Both the position numbers and the translations under genes were made by a program. 15,281 nt of DNA, taken from NCBI GenBank assembly GCA_002296975.1, contig DBIS01000057.1, positions 1-15,281 on the forward strand, given 5' to 3'. Below, piece after piece: positions 5,331 through 12,703 of this stretch (the first letter of the stretch is position 1; each line of letters starts with the position of its first letter). The stretch is from Deltaproteobacteria bacterium UBA796. GTDB taxonomy: Bacteria; Myxococcota_A; UBA796. The notes beneath the pieces are model-generated. The model was not told the DNA's origin, did not search any database, and worked only from the letters and a program-made list of their open reading frames with translations.

Positions 5331-5870
5331 ATGAAGATTCCACTCGATAAGATTCACCCACCCAAATTGGAACTCATCGCCAGCGCTGAAGATGCCTGGG
5401 TCCAGAGCGCGGTCGATATTTTTTTGGCCATTCCGAGCGGCTCAGCCGCCGCTGAGGGTTCTCGGTCTGCTGCGATCGCATTCAAGATTCGCCGAGAAGG
5501 CGACCGGGTTTATGTGGGCGGCCGCATTGAGGTCGACTTGGTCTGCACCTGTGACCGGTGTGGGGAAGCCATTCGCTTGCACCTCGATGGCCCCGTCGAC
5601 CAATTGTATCTCGCCCCCCAAACAGAGGCAGACCCTGCCGATTACGATTTGGTCGAAAGCGAGCTCGAGGTGGGCTGGCACGATGGTCAAGCCCTCGACT
5701 TGGAGATGGTTCTCACCGAGGCACTGGCTTTGACAGGTCCCGATCGGGTGCGGTGTGAAGATGTCGGAGTTTTTAGGATTAGCGGCGAAGGACCCTGTGA
5801 ATTACCTGAAAATTCGAATGGAGTCGGCCCAGAACGCATCAATCCCTTTGCAGCATTGAAGCTGTCGTAA
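5331..5870 (+). CDS. yceD: DUF177 / YceD-family protein, cysteines partly degenerate
   Basis: The 179-residue product belongs by context and layout to the DUF177 (YceD) family, which usually sits directly upstream of rpmF and is linked to 23S rRNA or ribosome assembly. The central strand pair 'EVDLVCTCDRCGEAIRL' (67-83) matches the family's C-x2-C knuckle (C74, C77). An acidic stretch leads to 'LDLEMVLTEALALT'. In most family members the tail has several further cysteines (pattern C..dCkGLC..CG) and then CxC. Here only C142 and C156 remain in 'VRCEDVGVFRISGEGPC', and the end is 'INPFAALKLS'. A second metal knuckle is therefore probably missing. It starts 3 bases after the preceding stop, and rpmF follows after 61 bases. 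Confidence 0.85.
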   Translation: MKIPLDKIHPPKLELIASAEDAWVQSAVDIFLAIPSGSAAAEGSRSAAIAFKIRREGDRVYVGGRIEVDLVCTCDRCGEAIRLHLDGPVDQLYLAPQTEADPADYDLVESELEVGWHDGQALDLEMVLTEALALTGPDRVRCEDVGVFRISGEGPCELPENSNGVGPERINPFAALKLS

Positions 5871-5931
5871 TAGACCGCAGCGTCTTCGAGGCCGGATCTG
5901 CTGGCTTCGTCATTAGAAAATAGGTGAAATC

Positions 5932-6111
5932 ATGGCCGTTCCGAAAAAACGCACATCGAAAAGCCGCAAGGGCATGCGTCGTTCACACGATGCGCTGCAG
6001 TTCAAAGCTGCCGTTCAAGTCTGCCCCGATTGCGGTGAAATGAAGTTGTACCATCACGTGTGTGAGTCCTGTGGCAGCTACCGTGGCGAGCAGGTTCTCG
6101 ACGTCGAGTAG
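5932..6111 (+). CDS. rpmF: 50S ribosomal protein L32, zinc-binding form
   Basis: The 59-residue product starts MAVPKKRTSKSRKGMRR, the conserved L32 N-terminus that packs into 23S rRNA. It has two cysteine knuckles, CPDC (31-34) and CESC (44-47), spaced as in the zinc-binding C+ form of L32. The start is supported by AGGTGA at 5922-5927, five bases upstream. It sits between the DUF177 gene and plsX, the usual order in many bacteria. Confidence 0.97.
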   Translation: MAVPKKRTSKSRKGMRRSHDALQFKAAVQVCPDCGEMKLYHHVCESCGSYRGEQVLDVE

Positions 6112-6115
6112 CCCC

Positions 6116-7141
6116 TTGGGCAACAAAAAAAACGCGCTGCCCATTGCGCTCGATGCGATGGGTGGAGACAAAGCCCCCGCTGCGATTGTGGTTGGGGCTA
6201 TTCGTGCTGTCCGTGCTGGAATCGACGTTTTACTCGTCGGCGATGCAGACCTCATTCGCCCCTTGTTTCCGAAAGGCGTGGATATTCCCATCCTCCACAC
6301 CATCCAGGCTGTGGGTATGGGGGAGTCGCCCGCCGCGGCTGTGCGGGCCAAAAAAGAGGCTTCGGTTCGCTTGGCTGCACGGTGCGTGGCTGACGGTCGT
6401 GCGAGCGCGGTGGTGAGCTTTGGAAACACCGGCGCATTGATGGCCGCATGTTTGATGGAATTGGGCCGCATTGATGGCATAGAGCGTCCCGCGGTGTTGA
6501 GTACCCTGCCTCGGTCCGATGGCGGGCAGCTCGTCATCTTAGATTTGGGTGCAAACGTAGACTGCAAGGCCAGTCAGTTGGGTCAGTTTGCAGTGATGGG
6601 CGATGTGTTTGCTCGGTGCGTTCTGCAGATTAAAAAGCCCAGGGTGGGGTTGCTCTCCAACGGTAAAGAAGACGCCAAGGGCAATGAGCAGGTGAGGGGT
6701 GCTCTGCCAGTTCTGGCCAAGATGCCCGTTAATTTTATTGGCCAAGTCGAGCCTAACGATGCCCTCAACGGCGGGTGCGAGGTGGTGGTCTGTGACGGCT
6801 TCGTGGGCAATGTGATGCTTAAAAGTGTCGAGGCCGCCATCGCCGTCGCAGGACATGTGCTCAAAGAAGAGATTTTAGGCCGCCTTGATGCCAAATTGGG
6901 GGCACGTTTGCTGCGTGGCGCCTTTCGTCGCTACCGGGCGCGGACCTCGGCGAGCGGTGTTGGGGGTGCTTATTTGGTTGGGGTCAAAGGCACGGTGTTG
7001 GTGGGCCACGGTGCAGCAGATCCCACCGCTGTATTGTCGGCGATCAAGCGTGCCCACTCGGCGGCGAAGGAGGGCCTCAGTGGCCGTATTGGAGAGGCGA
7101 TTACTGCAGCGGCCGCAGGGGTGATGGCAGATGATACCTGA
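6116..7141 (+). CDS. plsX: Phosphate acyltransferase PlsX
   Basis: PlsX converts acyl-ACP and phosphate into acyl-phosphate for the PlsY step of phosphatidic acid synthesis, as a peripheral membrane protein. Signature segments are 'IALDAMGGDKAP' near the N-terminus, 'VSFGNTGALMAA', 'LSNGKEDAKGNEQV', and 'VVVCDGFVGNVMLK' near residue 230. From the TTG at 6116 the product is 341 residues, the usual length. No ATG precedes DAMGGD in frame. Other choices are GTG codons at 6062, 6071 and 6083, all inside rpmF, which would add 11-18 residues of poor similarity, or the CTG at 6137. The TTG lies 4 bases after the rpmF stop with only a weak GAG upstream, so translation may be coupled to rpmF. fabH, fabD and fabG, often found next, are absent here. 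Confidence 0.95.
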   Translation: MGNKKNALPIALDAMGGDKAPAAIVVGAIRAVRAGIDVLLVGDADLIRPLFPKGVDIPILHTIQAVGMGESPAAAVRAKKEASVRLAARCVADGRASAVVSFGNTGALMAACLMELGRIDGIERPAVLSTLPRSDGGQLVILDLGANVDCKASQLGQFAVMGDVFARCVLQIKKPRVGLLSNGKEDAKGNEQVRGALPVLAKMPVNFIGQVEPNDALNGGCEVVVCDGFVGNVMLKSVEAAIAVAGHVLKEEILGRLDAKLGARLLRGAFRRYRARTSASGVGGAYLVGVKGTVLVGHGAADPTAVLSAIKRAHSAAKEGLSGRIGEAITAAAAGVMADDT

Positions 7142-7234
7142 TTGACCCTTTGCGCCGTGTGTTCAGCACGATAGAGGTTCGTCCGAATCGCAGCAACCCG
7201 GCCGAGAGGCAGAGTCCCAAGCGAAGAACCGAGC

Positions 7235-7240
7235 AGGAGA
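7235..7240 (+). promoter_or_regulatory. Ribosome binding site that fixes the acpP start
   Basis: AGGAGA abuts the ATG at 7241 directly, which is too close for initiation. It is 6 bases from the in-frame ATG at 7247, which gives the standard MANKEE acyl-carrier N-terminus. The second ATG is therefore preferred. Confidence 0.7.
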
Positions 7241-7246
7241 ATGAAG

Positions 7247-7492
7247 ATGGCGAACAAAGAAGAAGTCGTTGCCAAGGTCGGTGACCTTATCTCTCAAAGT
7301 TTGGGTGTGAGCCCAGACGAAATCGTGTCTAGCGCTTCGTTTATCGACGATCTCGGCGCGGACAGCCTCGATATCGTCGAGTTGGTCATGCTTATCGAGA
7401 AGGAATTCGACATCGAGATTCCTGATGAAGACGCCGAGAAGATCTCGACTGTTCAGCATGCCATCGACTACATCCTCGATCACAAGGACTGA
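7247..7492 (+). CDS. acpP: Acyl carrier protein
   Basis: A small acidic four-helix carrier that holds growing fatty-acyl chains on a phosphopantetheine arm. The 81-residue product contains GADSLDIVEL, with Ser40 as the predicted attachment site in the DSL motif. 'FDIEIPDEDAEKI' matches helix III and the following loop of ACPs. It lies 105 bases after plsX and 31 bases before fabF. The 105-base gap could hold a promoter: TTGACC at 7142-7147 resembles a -35, but the best -10-like hexamer is about 20-22 bases away, so I do not call one. Confidence 0.98.
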   Translation: MANKEEVVAKVGDLISQSLGVSPDEIVSSASFIDDLGADSLDIVELVMLIEKEFDIEIPDEDAEKISTVQHAIDYILDHKD

Positions 7493-7513
7493 GTCCCCAC
7501 TCGGGGTCTCGAG

Positions 7514-7519
7514 GGAGGG
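7514..7519 (+). promoter_or_regulatory. Ribosome binding site for the fabF GTG start
   Basis: GGAGGG lies 4 bases before the GTG at 7524 and decides the fabF start. The longer frame from 7425 would overlap acpP and adds residues unlike the family. Confidence 0.75.
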
Positions 7520-7523
7520 CTCC

Positions 7524-8765
7524 GTGCGGAGGGTTGTTGTCACAGGATTGGGGACGATCAATCCGTGTGGAGGCACAGCCGACGATACGTGGCGTGCCGT
7601 CACAGAAGGTCGTTCAGGCATTGGCGCGATCACGGCCTTTGACACGACGGGTTGGCCGGTACGCATCGCAGGTCAGGTCAACGGTTTTGACGCAGCGGCA
7701 GTGTTAGGAAGGCGGTCCGCCAAGCGCATGGACCGCTTTATGCAATTTGCCCTCGTGGCATCGTTAGAGGCGGTCGCCGATGCAGGTTTGACCCCTGGCG
7801 AGGAGGGCCTGGGCGATCGCGCTGGGGTTTATGTCGGCTCGGGTATCGGCGGTATTGCCGAGCTTGTCAGCGGTGCTGATGGCATGGCCGAAAGCGGCTA
7901 CAAAGGTTTGAGTCCCTTCTTCATTCCGCGGGTGTTGACCAATCTCGCTGCGGGCCACATCGCGATGGCAACCGGGGCGCGCGGGCCGAGTTTGTGTGTG
8001 TCCACAGCGTGTGCAACAGGAAACCACAGCATCGGCGAGGCCATGCATGTGATTCGCTCTGGTCGGGCCGACATTATCTTGGCAGGAGGTGCCGAGGCTT
8101 CGGTTCAGCCCATCGGTGTTGGCGGCTTTATGGTCATGCGAGCCCTGTCCAAAAACAATGACAATCCCGAAAGTGCCTCCCGACCCTTCGACCGTGACCG
8201 CGACGGGTTTGTCATGGGTGAAGGCGCTGGCGTTGTGGTTTTGGAGTCCCTCGAGCACGCCAAGGCTCGGGGTGCCCGGATTTACTGTGAAGTGCTGGGC
8301 TACGGGCTCACCAACGACGCCTTCCATATTACCCAACCCGCTCCTGGGCATGCCGGCGCAGCTCGCTGCATGAAAGCCGCCCTCGATGACGCCAAGGTCA
8401 GCCCGAGCGAGGTCGACTACATCAACGCCCACGGCACCTCGACCGATGCCAATGATCGCAACGAGGCCATCGCCATCCGAACTGTGTTTGGTGACCATGC
8501 CGATGCGCTGATGGTGTCCTCTACCAAGTCCATGTCTGGCCACCTTCTGGGTGCAGCCGGCGGTCTCGAGGCCGTCATTATGGCCAAGGCCATCGCTCAT
8601 GGGGCGGTGCCACCCACACTCAATCTGGAAAACCCCGGCGAAGGCTGTGACCTCGACTTTGTGCCCGGGGCTGCTCGGGATGTCCGAGTGGATATTGCCG
8701 TCTCCAACGGATTCGGCTTTGGTGGGACCAACGCGGTTTTAGTCTTTCGTCGCTTTGACGGATAG
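7524..8765 (+). CDS. fabF: Beta-ketoacyl-ACP synthase II
   Basis: The elongating condensing enzyme of type II fatty-acid synthesis; it joins malonyl-ACP to acyl-ACP. The 413-residue product starts MRRVVVTGLGTINPCG. It has the nucleophile Cys163 in STACATGNHSIG, His303 in NAHGTSTDAN, Lys335 in SSTKSMSGH and His340, matching the usual Cys-His-His-Lys set and spacing. The C-terminus 'SNGFGFGGTNAVLVF' is typical. The start is the GTG at 7524, set by GGAGGG. It follows acpP and is 8 bases before rpiB. Confidence 0.97.
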   Translation: MRRVVVTGLGTINPCGGTADDTWRAVTEGRSGIGAITAFDTTGWPVRIAGQVNGFDAAAVLGRRSAKRMDRFMQFALVASLEAVADAGLTPGEEGLGDRAGVYVGSGIGGIAELVSGADGMAESGYKGLSPFFIPRVLTNLAAGHIAMATGARGPSLCVSTACATGNHSIGEAMHVIRSGRADIILAGGAEASVQPIGVGGFMVMRALSKNNDNPESASRPFDRDRDGFVMGEGAGVVVLESLEHAKARGARIYCEVLGYGLTNDAFHITQPAPGHAGAARCMKAALDDAKVSPSEVDYINAHGTSTDANDRNEAIAIRTVFGDHADALMVSSTKSMSGHLLGAAGGLEAVIMAKAIAHGAVPPTLNLENPGEGCDLDFVPGAARDVRVDIAVSNGFGFGGTNAVLVFRRFDG

Positions 8766-8773
8766 GAGTTTTT

Positions 8774-9211
8774 ATGCGCATCGCCGTCGGTTCAGACCAC
8801 GCTGGATTTGTTCTTAAATCTGAGCTGGTCGTGTTTTTAGAGGCTGCAGGCCATGCGGTCCTCGATAAAGGAACACGGCTCAAAGAGCGCTGTGACTACC
8901 CGGATTATGCTGCTGCAGTCTGCGCCGCTGTGGTCTCTGATGAGGCCGATTGGGGCTTGTTAGTCTGCGGTACTGGCGTGGGTATGGCCATGTGTGCCAA
9001 TAAAGTAGCCGGAGTCCGGGCCGCGGTCGTCTCAGATGCTTTCTCTGCACGCGCCACCCGCCTTCATAACGATGCGAACGTGCTCTGTTTGGGCGAGCGA
9101 GTCGTGGGCGGCGGGTTGGCTGTGCAGATTCTGACTGCATGGCTCGACGCTGAGTTTGAGGGTGGTCGCCACCAAGCACGCATCAACAAAATGATGGCCC
9201 TCGAGGCCTGA
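8774..9211 (+). CDS. rpiB: Ribose-5-phosphate isomerase B
   Basis: Interconverts ribose 5-phosphate and ribulose 5-phosphate. The 145-residue product starts MRIAVGSDHAGF, with Asp8 and His9 of the family. The catalytic cysteine is C65 in 'LLVCGTGVGMAMCANK', and 'ATRLHNDANVLCLG' carries His98 and Asn99. AGGAG at 8764-8768 overlaps the fabF stop and lies 5 bases before the ATG. glyA starts 29 bases downstream. Its product supplies pentose phosphate used for nucleotides and, through ribulose 5-phosphate, for the riboflavin branch encoded further along. Confidence 0.95.
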   Translation: MRIAVGSDHAGFVLKSELVVFLEAAGHAVLDKGTRLKERCDYPDYAAAVCAAVVSDEADWGLLVCGTGVGMAMCANKVAGVRAAVVSDAFSARATRLHNDANVLCLGERVVGGGLAVQILTAWLDAEFEGGRHQARINKMMALEA

Positions 9212-9240
9212 ACACTCTTTTAGACTTTGGAGTCGTCAAC

Positions 9241-10512
9241 ATGGAAGCCACACTTAGCCAAGCAGACCCTGCAGTTTACGCCACAATTCAATCGGAGATC
9301 ACCCGGCAAAAAGATGACTTGGAGCTTATCGCTTCGGAGAACTATGTCTCTCGTGCCGTGATGGATGCGCTTGGGTCTCCGCTTACCAACAAGTACGCAG
9401 AGGGCTTGCCCAAACGCCGGTATTATGGCGGATGCGAGTTTGTCGATGAGGTCGAAAACATCGCCAGACGCAGGGCGCGTGAGTTGTTTATGGTCGCAGG
9501 ATGCGACATCGGCGTGAATGTACAGCCCCATGCGGGCGCCCAGGCCAATCAGGCGGTGTATCTGGCGGCACTCAAGCCCGGCGACACCTTGTTGGGTTTG
9601 GATTTGTCTCATGGTGGACATCTCACCCACGGCTCTCCGGTCAACAGCTCCGGAAAACTATACAATGCTGTTCATTATCAAGTGGGGGCTGATGGCCGCA
9701 TCGATATGGACTTGGTGCGCAGGCGGGCGCTCGAGCACCGCCCAAAGTTGATCGTGACAGGTGCCAGCGCCTACCCCCGCATCATCGATTTCGAAGCATT
9801 TAAAGTCATCGCCGACGAGGTGGGGGCCTTGTTGATGGCCGATATCGCGCACATTGCCGGCATGGTGGCCACCGGGCTTCATCCGAGCCCATTCCCACAC
9901 TGTGATTTTGTGACCACCACGACTCACAAGACCTTGCGTGGGCCGCGCGGCGGGATGGTCATGGCCAAACGCGAGCACATGCCCTCCATCAATTCGGCGG
10001 TGTTTCCGGGTAACCAAGGTGGTCCGTTGATGCATTGCATCGCGGCCAAGGCGGTGGCGTTTGGCGAGGCATTGCGGCCAGAGTTCAAGTCTTATTGTCA
10101 GCAGGTTTTGGATAATGCAGACGCGATGGCCGATCGCTTAATGAGCCGAGGCTTTGCGCTGGTGAGCGGGGGTACAGATAATCACTTGATGCTGATTGAC
10201 CTTGCGTCCTCGGCGTCTGCAGATGCCGACCTCACGGGCAAGCAGGCAGAGCACATCCTTGGTCTGGCTGGCATCACCGTGAATAAAAACACTGTCCCTG
10301 GTGAGCAACGAAGCCCAATGGTGACGAGCGGCATTCGGGTGGGTACCCCAGCGATGACCACGCGCGAAATGGGGGTGACTGAGAGCGTGCAAATCGCAGA
10401 CTGGATCGCCGACATTCTGACCAGCGCCGGCGACGATGCGCTTCAGGTGCGTGTAAAAGCTGAGGTCACCGGTATGTGCCGCCGATTCCCTATTTACTCC
10501 GACTTGGGTTGA
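9241..10512 (+). CDS. glyA: Serine hydroxymethyltransferase
   Basis: A PLP enzyme that converts serine and tetrahydrofolate to glycine and methylene-tetrahydrofolate. The 423-residue product has 'LELIASENYVS' (27-37), 'TNKYAEGLPKRRYYGG' and 'NVQPHAGAQAN'. The PLP-binding Lys230 is in 'TTTHKTLRGPRGG', and 'PGNQGGP' plus 'SGIRVGTPAMTTR' complete the family signature. GGAG at 9229-9232 is 8 bases before the ATG. nrdR follows after 3 bases, so the two are probably translated from one message. Confidence 0.98.
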   Translation: MEATLSQADPAVYATIQSEITRQKDDLELIASENYVSRAVMDALGSPLTNKYAEGLPKRRYYGGCEFVDEVENIARRRARELFMVAGCDIGVNVQPHAGAQANQAVYLAALKPGDTLLGLDLSHGGHLTHGSPVNSSGKLYNAVHYQVGADGRIDMDLVRRRALEHRPKLIVTGASAYPRIIDFEAFKVIADEVGALLMADIAHIAGMVATGLHPSPFPHCDFVTTTTHKTLRGPRGGMVMAKREHMPSINSAVFPGNQGGPLMHCIAAKAVAFGEALRPEFKSYCQQVLDNADAMADRLMSRGFALVSGGTDNHLMLIDLASSASADADLTGKQAEHILGLAGITVNKNTVPGEQRSPMVTSGIRVGTPAMTTREMGVTESVQIADWIADILTSAGDDALQVRVKAEVTGMCRRFPIYSDLG

Positions 10513-10515
10513 GCG

Positions 10516-10977
10516 ATGATTTGCCCATCTTGCGAGCACGGAAAGTTTGAGGTCCTCGAGACCCGTACCTCGGGTGATGGGATTCGCCGACGCCGGTCTT
10601 GTGTGGGCTGTGGCCATCGGTTTACGACCTTCGAGCGGATCGATAGGCGCTTGCCATTGGTGATTAAAAAGAGCGGTGCGCGGGTGCCGTTTTCACGAAC
10701 CAAAGTGCAGGAGGGGCTACATATTGCCTGTCGAAAGCGCCCTGTGACAGCTGAGCAGCTCGATGAAGCGGTGCGTCGCATCGAGGACCAAGCTTTGGCT
10801 TTGGGCCGAGCCGAGGTCGCTTCGGCGGAGGTTGGTGGTCTTGTGTTGGCTGAACTTAAAAGCTTGGATTTGGTCGGCTATTTGCGTTTTGCTTCGGTGT
10901 ATCAAGAGATACAATCGGCTGACCAATTCTTGGAGCTTTTACAGCCCTGGGTAGAGCGCAAGCTGGAAAATAAATGA
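10516..10977 (+). CDS. nrdR: Transcriptional repressor NrdR
   Basis: NrdR represses ribonucleotide reductase genes by sensing ATP/dATP. The 153-residue product has a zinc ribbon (C3, C6, C29, C32; MICPSC and SCVGCGHRFTTFE) and an ATP-cone (~46-136) with 'VIKKSGARVPFSRTK'. It ends with 'YQEIQSADQFLELL', as in the family. It sits 3 bases after glyA, and its TGA overlaps the ribD ATG (ATGA). Placement ahead of the rib genes is common in proteobacteria. No NrdR-box search was possible in the window. Confidence 0.97.
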   Translation: MICPSCEHGKFEVLETRTSGDGIRRRRSCVGCGHRFTTFERIDRRLPLVIKKSGARVPFSRTKVQEGLHIACRKRPVTAEQLDEAVRRIEDQALALGRAEVASAEVGGLVLAELKSLDLVGYLRFASVYQEIQSADQFLELLQPWVERKLENK

Positions 10978-12053
10978 CCGACGGCGCGCGCATTCAGGCT
11001 TGTCTTGAGTTGGCTGGACAAGCCCTCGGCCGTACCGCGCCCAATCCCATGGTTGGGGCGATAATTGTCCACGAGGGTGAGGTTATCGCTCAAGGATGGC
11101 ACGCCGCTCCCGGACAGGCCCATGGAGAGGTGGCTGCTCTCAGCATGATCGGTGGCCGTGCCCCAGGCGCGACCATGTTCGTGAACCTAGAGCCCTGTTG
11201 TCATTCTGGACGTACGCCGCCATGTACCGATGCCATTATCGCCGCTGGGATCTCAAGGGTGGTCATTGGGATGGTCGACCCTGATTGTCGCATGCAGGGT
11301 GCGGGGATCCGGCAGTTGGAAGATGCGGGGATTTCGGTTGAGGTGGGTGTGTGTGAGGCAGACTGCCGCGCGCTCAATCATGCCTATTTGTCCGCCAAAG
11401 AGCGCGGGCGCCCATGGGTGACCGTTAAGGCGGCCATCACCCTCGACGGTCGCATCGCGGATTCGACGGGGGCCAGCCAGTGGATCACCAGCCCAGAGGC
11501 CCGGGCCGTCGGGCATCGGCTTCGAGATGAGCATGATGCGGTTTTGGTTGGCGCCGGAACGCTTCGGGCCGATAATCCGAGCCTGAACACCCGTATAGAT
11601 GGTGGGCGGGATGCGCTGCCAATCGTGCTCGATACAGAGTTGGCCTGTCCTGAAGACGCCAAGGTCTTGAGTGCCGGGCGTCGGCCTGTCATTTTTTATG
11701 CAGACGATGTTCAGCCTCGGCCTGGGCTGAGTGCGGACACTGTGGCGGTTTCCCGTGAGGTTGGAGGATGGCTTGACCTTGGGGCAGTTTTTGAGAATCT
11801 ACAGGGCCGCGGCGTGCACAGTGTACTTGTTGAGGGCGGTGGTCTCGTGATTCGCAGCCTCCTCGACCGGGCTATGGTGGACCGTATCGAGTTGTTCATC
11901 GCTGGGCGTGTGCTCGTCGGTGGACCGGGTTGGGTAGGCGGCGCGCCCATGGCACTTTCGGATGCGCCTGGTTTTCAGATCGTCCGATGCGATCGCCTTG
12001 GGCCAGATATTCACATTGTATTGGAGCAAGCACCATGTTCAGCGGAATCGTAG
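10974..12053 (+). CDS. ribD: Bifunctional riboflavin deaminase/reductase RibD
   Basis: Carries out the second and third steps of riboflavin synthesis: deamination of the pyrimidine, then side-chain reduction. The 359-residue product has an N-terminal deaminase domain (~1-140), with 'TAPNPMVGAI', zinc ligand His50 in HGE (most members have HAE), and 'EPCCHSGRTPPC' carrying Cys75 and Cys84. The reductase domain (~147-355) shows 'VKAAITLDGRIA', 'LVGAGTLRADNPSL' and 'VLVEGGG' (284-290). The ATG overlaps the nrdR stop by 4 bases, and the 3' end overlaps ribE by 19 bases, so translation is probably coupled. No FMN riboswitch fits upstream because the preceding sequence is coding. Confidence 0.96.
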   Translation: MTDGARIQACLELAGQALGRTAPNPMVGAIIVHEGEVIAQGWHAAPGQAHGEVAALSMIGGRAPGATMFVNLEPCCHSGRTPPCTDAIIAAGISRVVIGMVDPDCRMQGAGIRQLEDAGISVEVGVCEADCRALNHAYLSAKERGRPWVTVKAAITLDGRIADSTGASQWITSPEARAVGHRLRDEHDAVLVGAGTLRADNPSLNTRIDGGRDALPIVLDTELACPEDAKVLSAGRRPVIFYADDVQPRPGLSADTVAVSREVGGWLDLGAVFENLQGRGVHSVLVEGGGLVIRSLLDRAMVDRIELFIAGRVLVGGPGWVGGAPMALSDAPGFQIVRCDRLGPDIHIVLEQAPCSAES

Positions 12054-12703
12054 CGGACCTCGGGCATATTATGTCGGTCACCCCAAGGGGGAACGGCTGC
12101 ACGCTAGAGATTCGAACTGGCTTTCCTTTGGCTGGTGACGATCCGCTGGCGCTTGGTGATTCCATCGCACACAATGGCATTTGTTTGACGGTTGAGCGCT
12201 TGGTTCTGCCTGACCGGTTCATCGTGGCCGCAGGCAAAGAGACCCTCGATTGCACCACGCTCGGCACTTTTCGGGCTGGGGGTCGCATTCATCTGGAGCG
12301 GGCGCTGCAGGTCAATGCGCGTTTGGATGGTCATATGGTGTCGGGCCACGTGGACGGAGTAGGGGCTGTGGTGTCCACGGAGCGGATGCAAGAGAGCTTC
12401 GTGTTGTGGATTGATGCGCCGGCCAATTTAGCCCGCTACATCGCCAAAAAGGGCTCCATCACCGTCGATGGCGTGAGTTTGACGGTCAACGAGGTGAGCG
12501 GCACCCGCTTTCGGGTCAACATTGTGCCCTTCACTGCCGAGCATACGACCTTGTGTGAACATGCGGCGGGAGAAGGTGTGAATCTCGAGGTCGACCTGAT
12601 AGCCCGCTACCTTGAACGCATGCTTGAGGTGGACAAGTCCGCTGCAGGGGGTATGACGCGGCAACGCTTAGAGGCTTTGGGCTTTTCAAGCGAGGGGGAG
12701 TGA
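12035..12703 (+). CDS. ribE: Riboflavin synthase, alpha chain
   Basis: Dismutates two molecules of 6,7-dimethyl-8-ribityllumazine into riboflavin. The 222-residue product starts MFSGIVADLGH and has two similar lumazine-binding halves. One carries 'GDSIAHNGICLTV' (41-53) and the other 'KGSITVDGVSLTVNEV' (139-154). 'MVSGHVDGVG' (101-110) opens the second half. The start is the ATG at 12035, with GGAG at 12022-12025. An upstream extension to 11930 lies inside ribD and does not resemble the family. The gene name ribE follows the usage where ribH is lumazine synthase; some call it ribC. The TGA overlaps the next ATG by one base. Confidence 0.96.
   Translation: MFSGIVADLGHIMSVTPRGNGCTLEIRTGFPLAGDDPLALGDSIAHNGICLTVERLVLPDRFIVAAGKETLDCTTLGTFRAGGRIHLERALQVNARLDGHMVSGHVDGVGAVVSTERMQESFVLWIDAPANLARYIAKKGSITVDGVSLTVNEVSGTRFRVNIVPFTAEHTTLCEHAAGEGVNLEVDLIARYLERMLEVDKSAAGGMTRQRLEALGFSSEGE

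Noticed and set aside
7142..7175. Possible acpP promoter with TTGACC at 7142-7147
   Set aside because: The nearest -10-like hexamers are 20-22 bases away and weak, so the pair is not convincing.
7764..8600. 278-codon minus-strand frame opposite fabF
   Set aside because: It is a shadow of a strongly conserved gene, produced by codon bias.
10900..10973. Possible FMN riboswitch before ribD
   Set aside because: The upstream sequence is nrdR coding and shows none of the conserved RFN element blocks.
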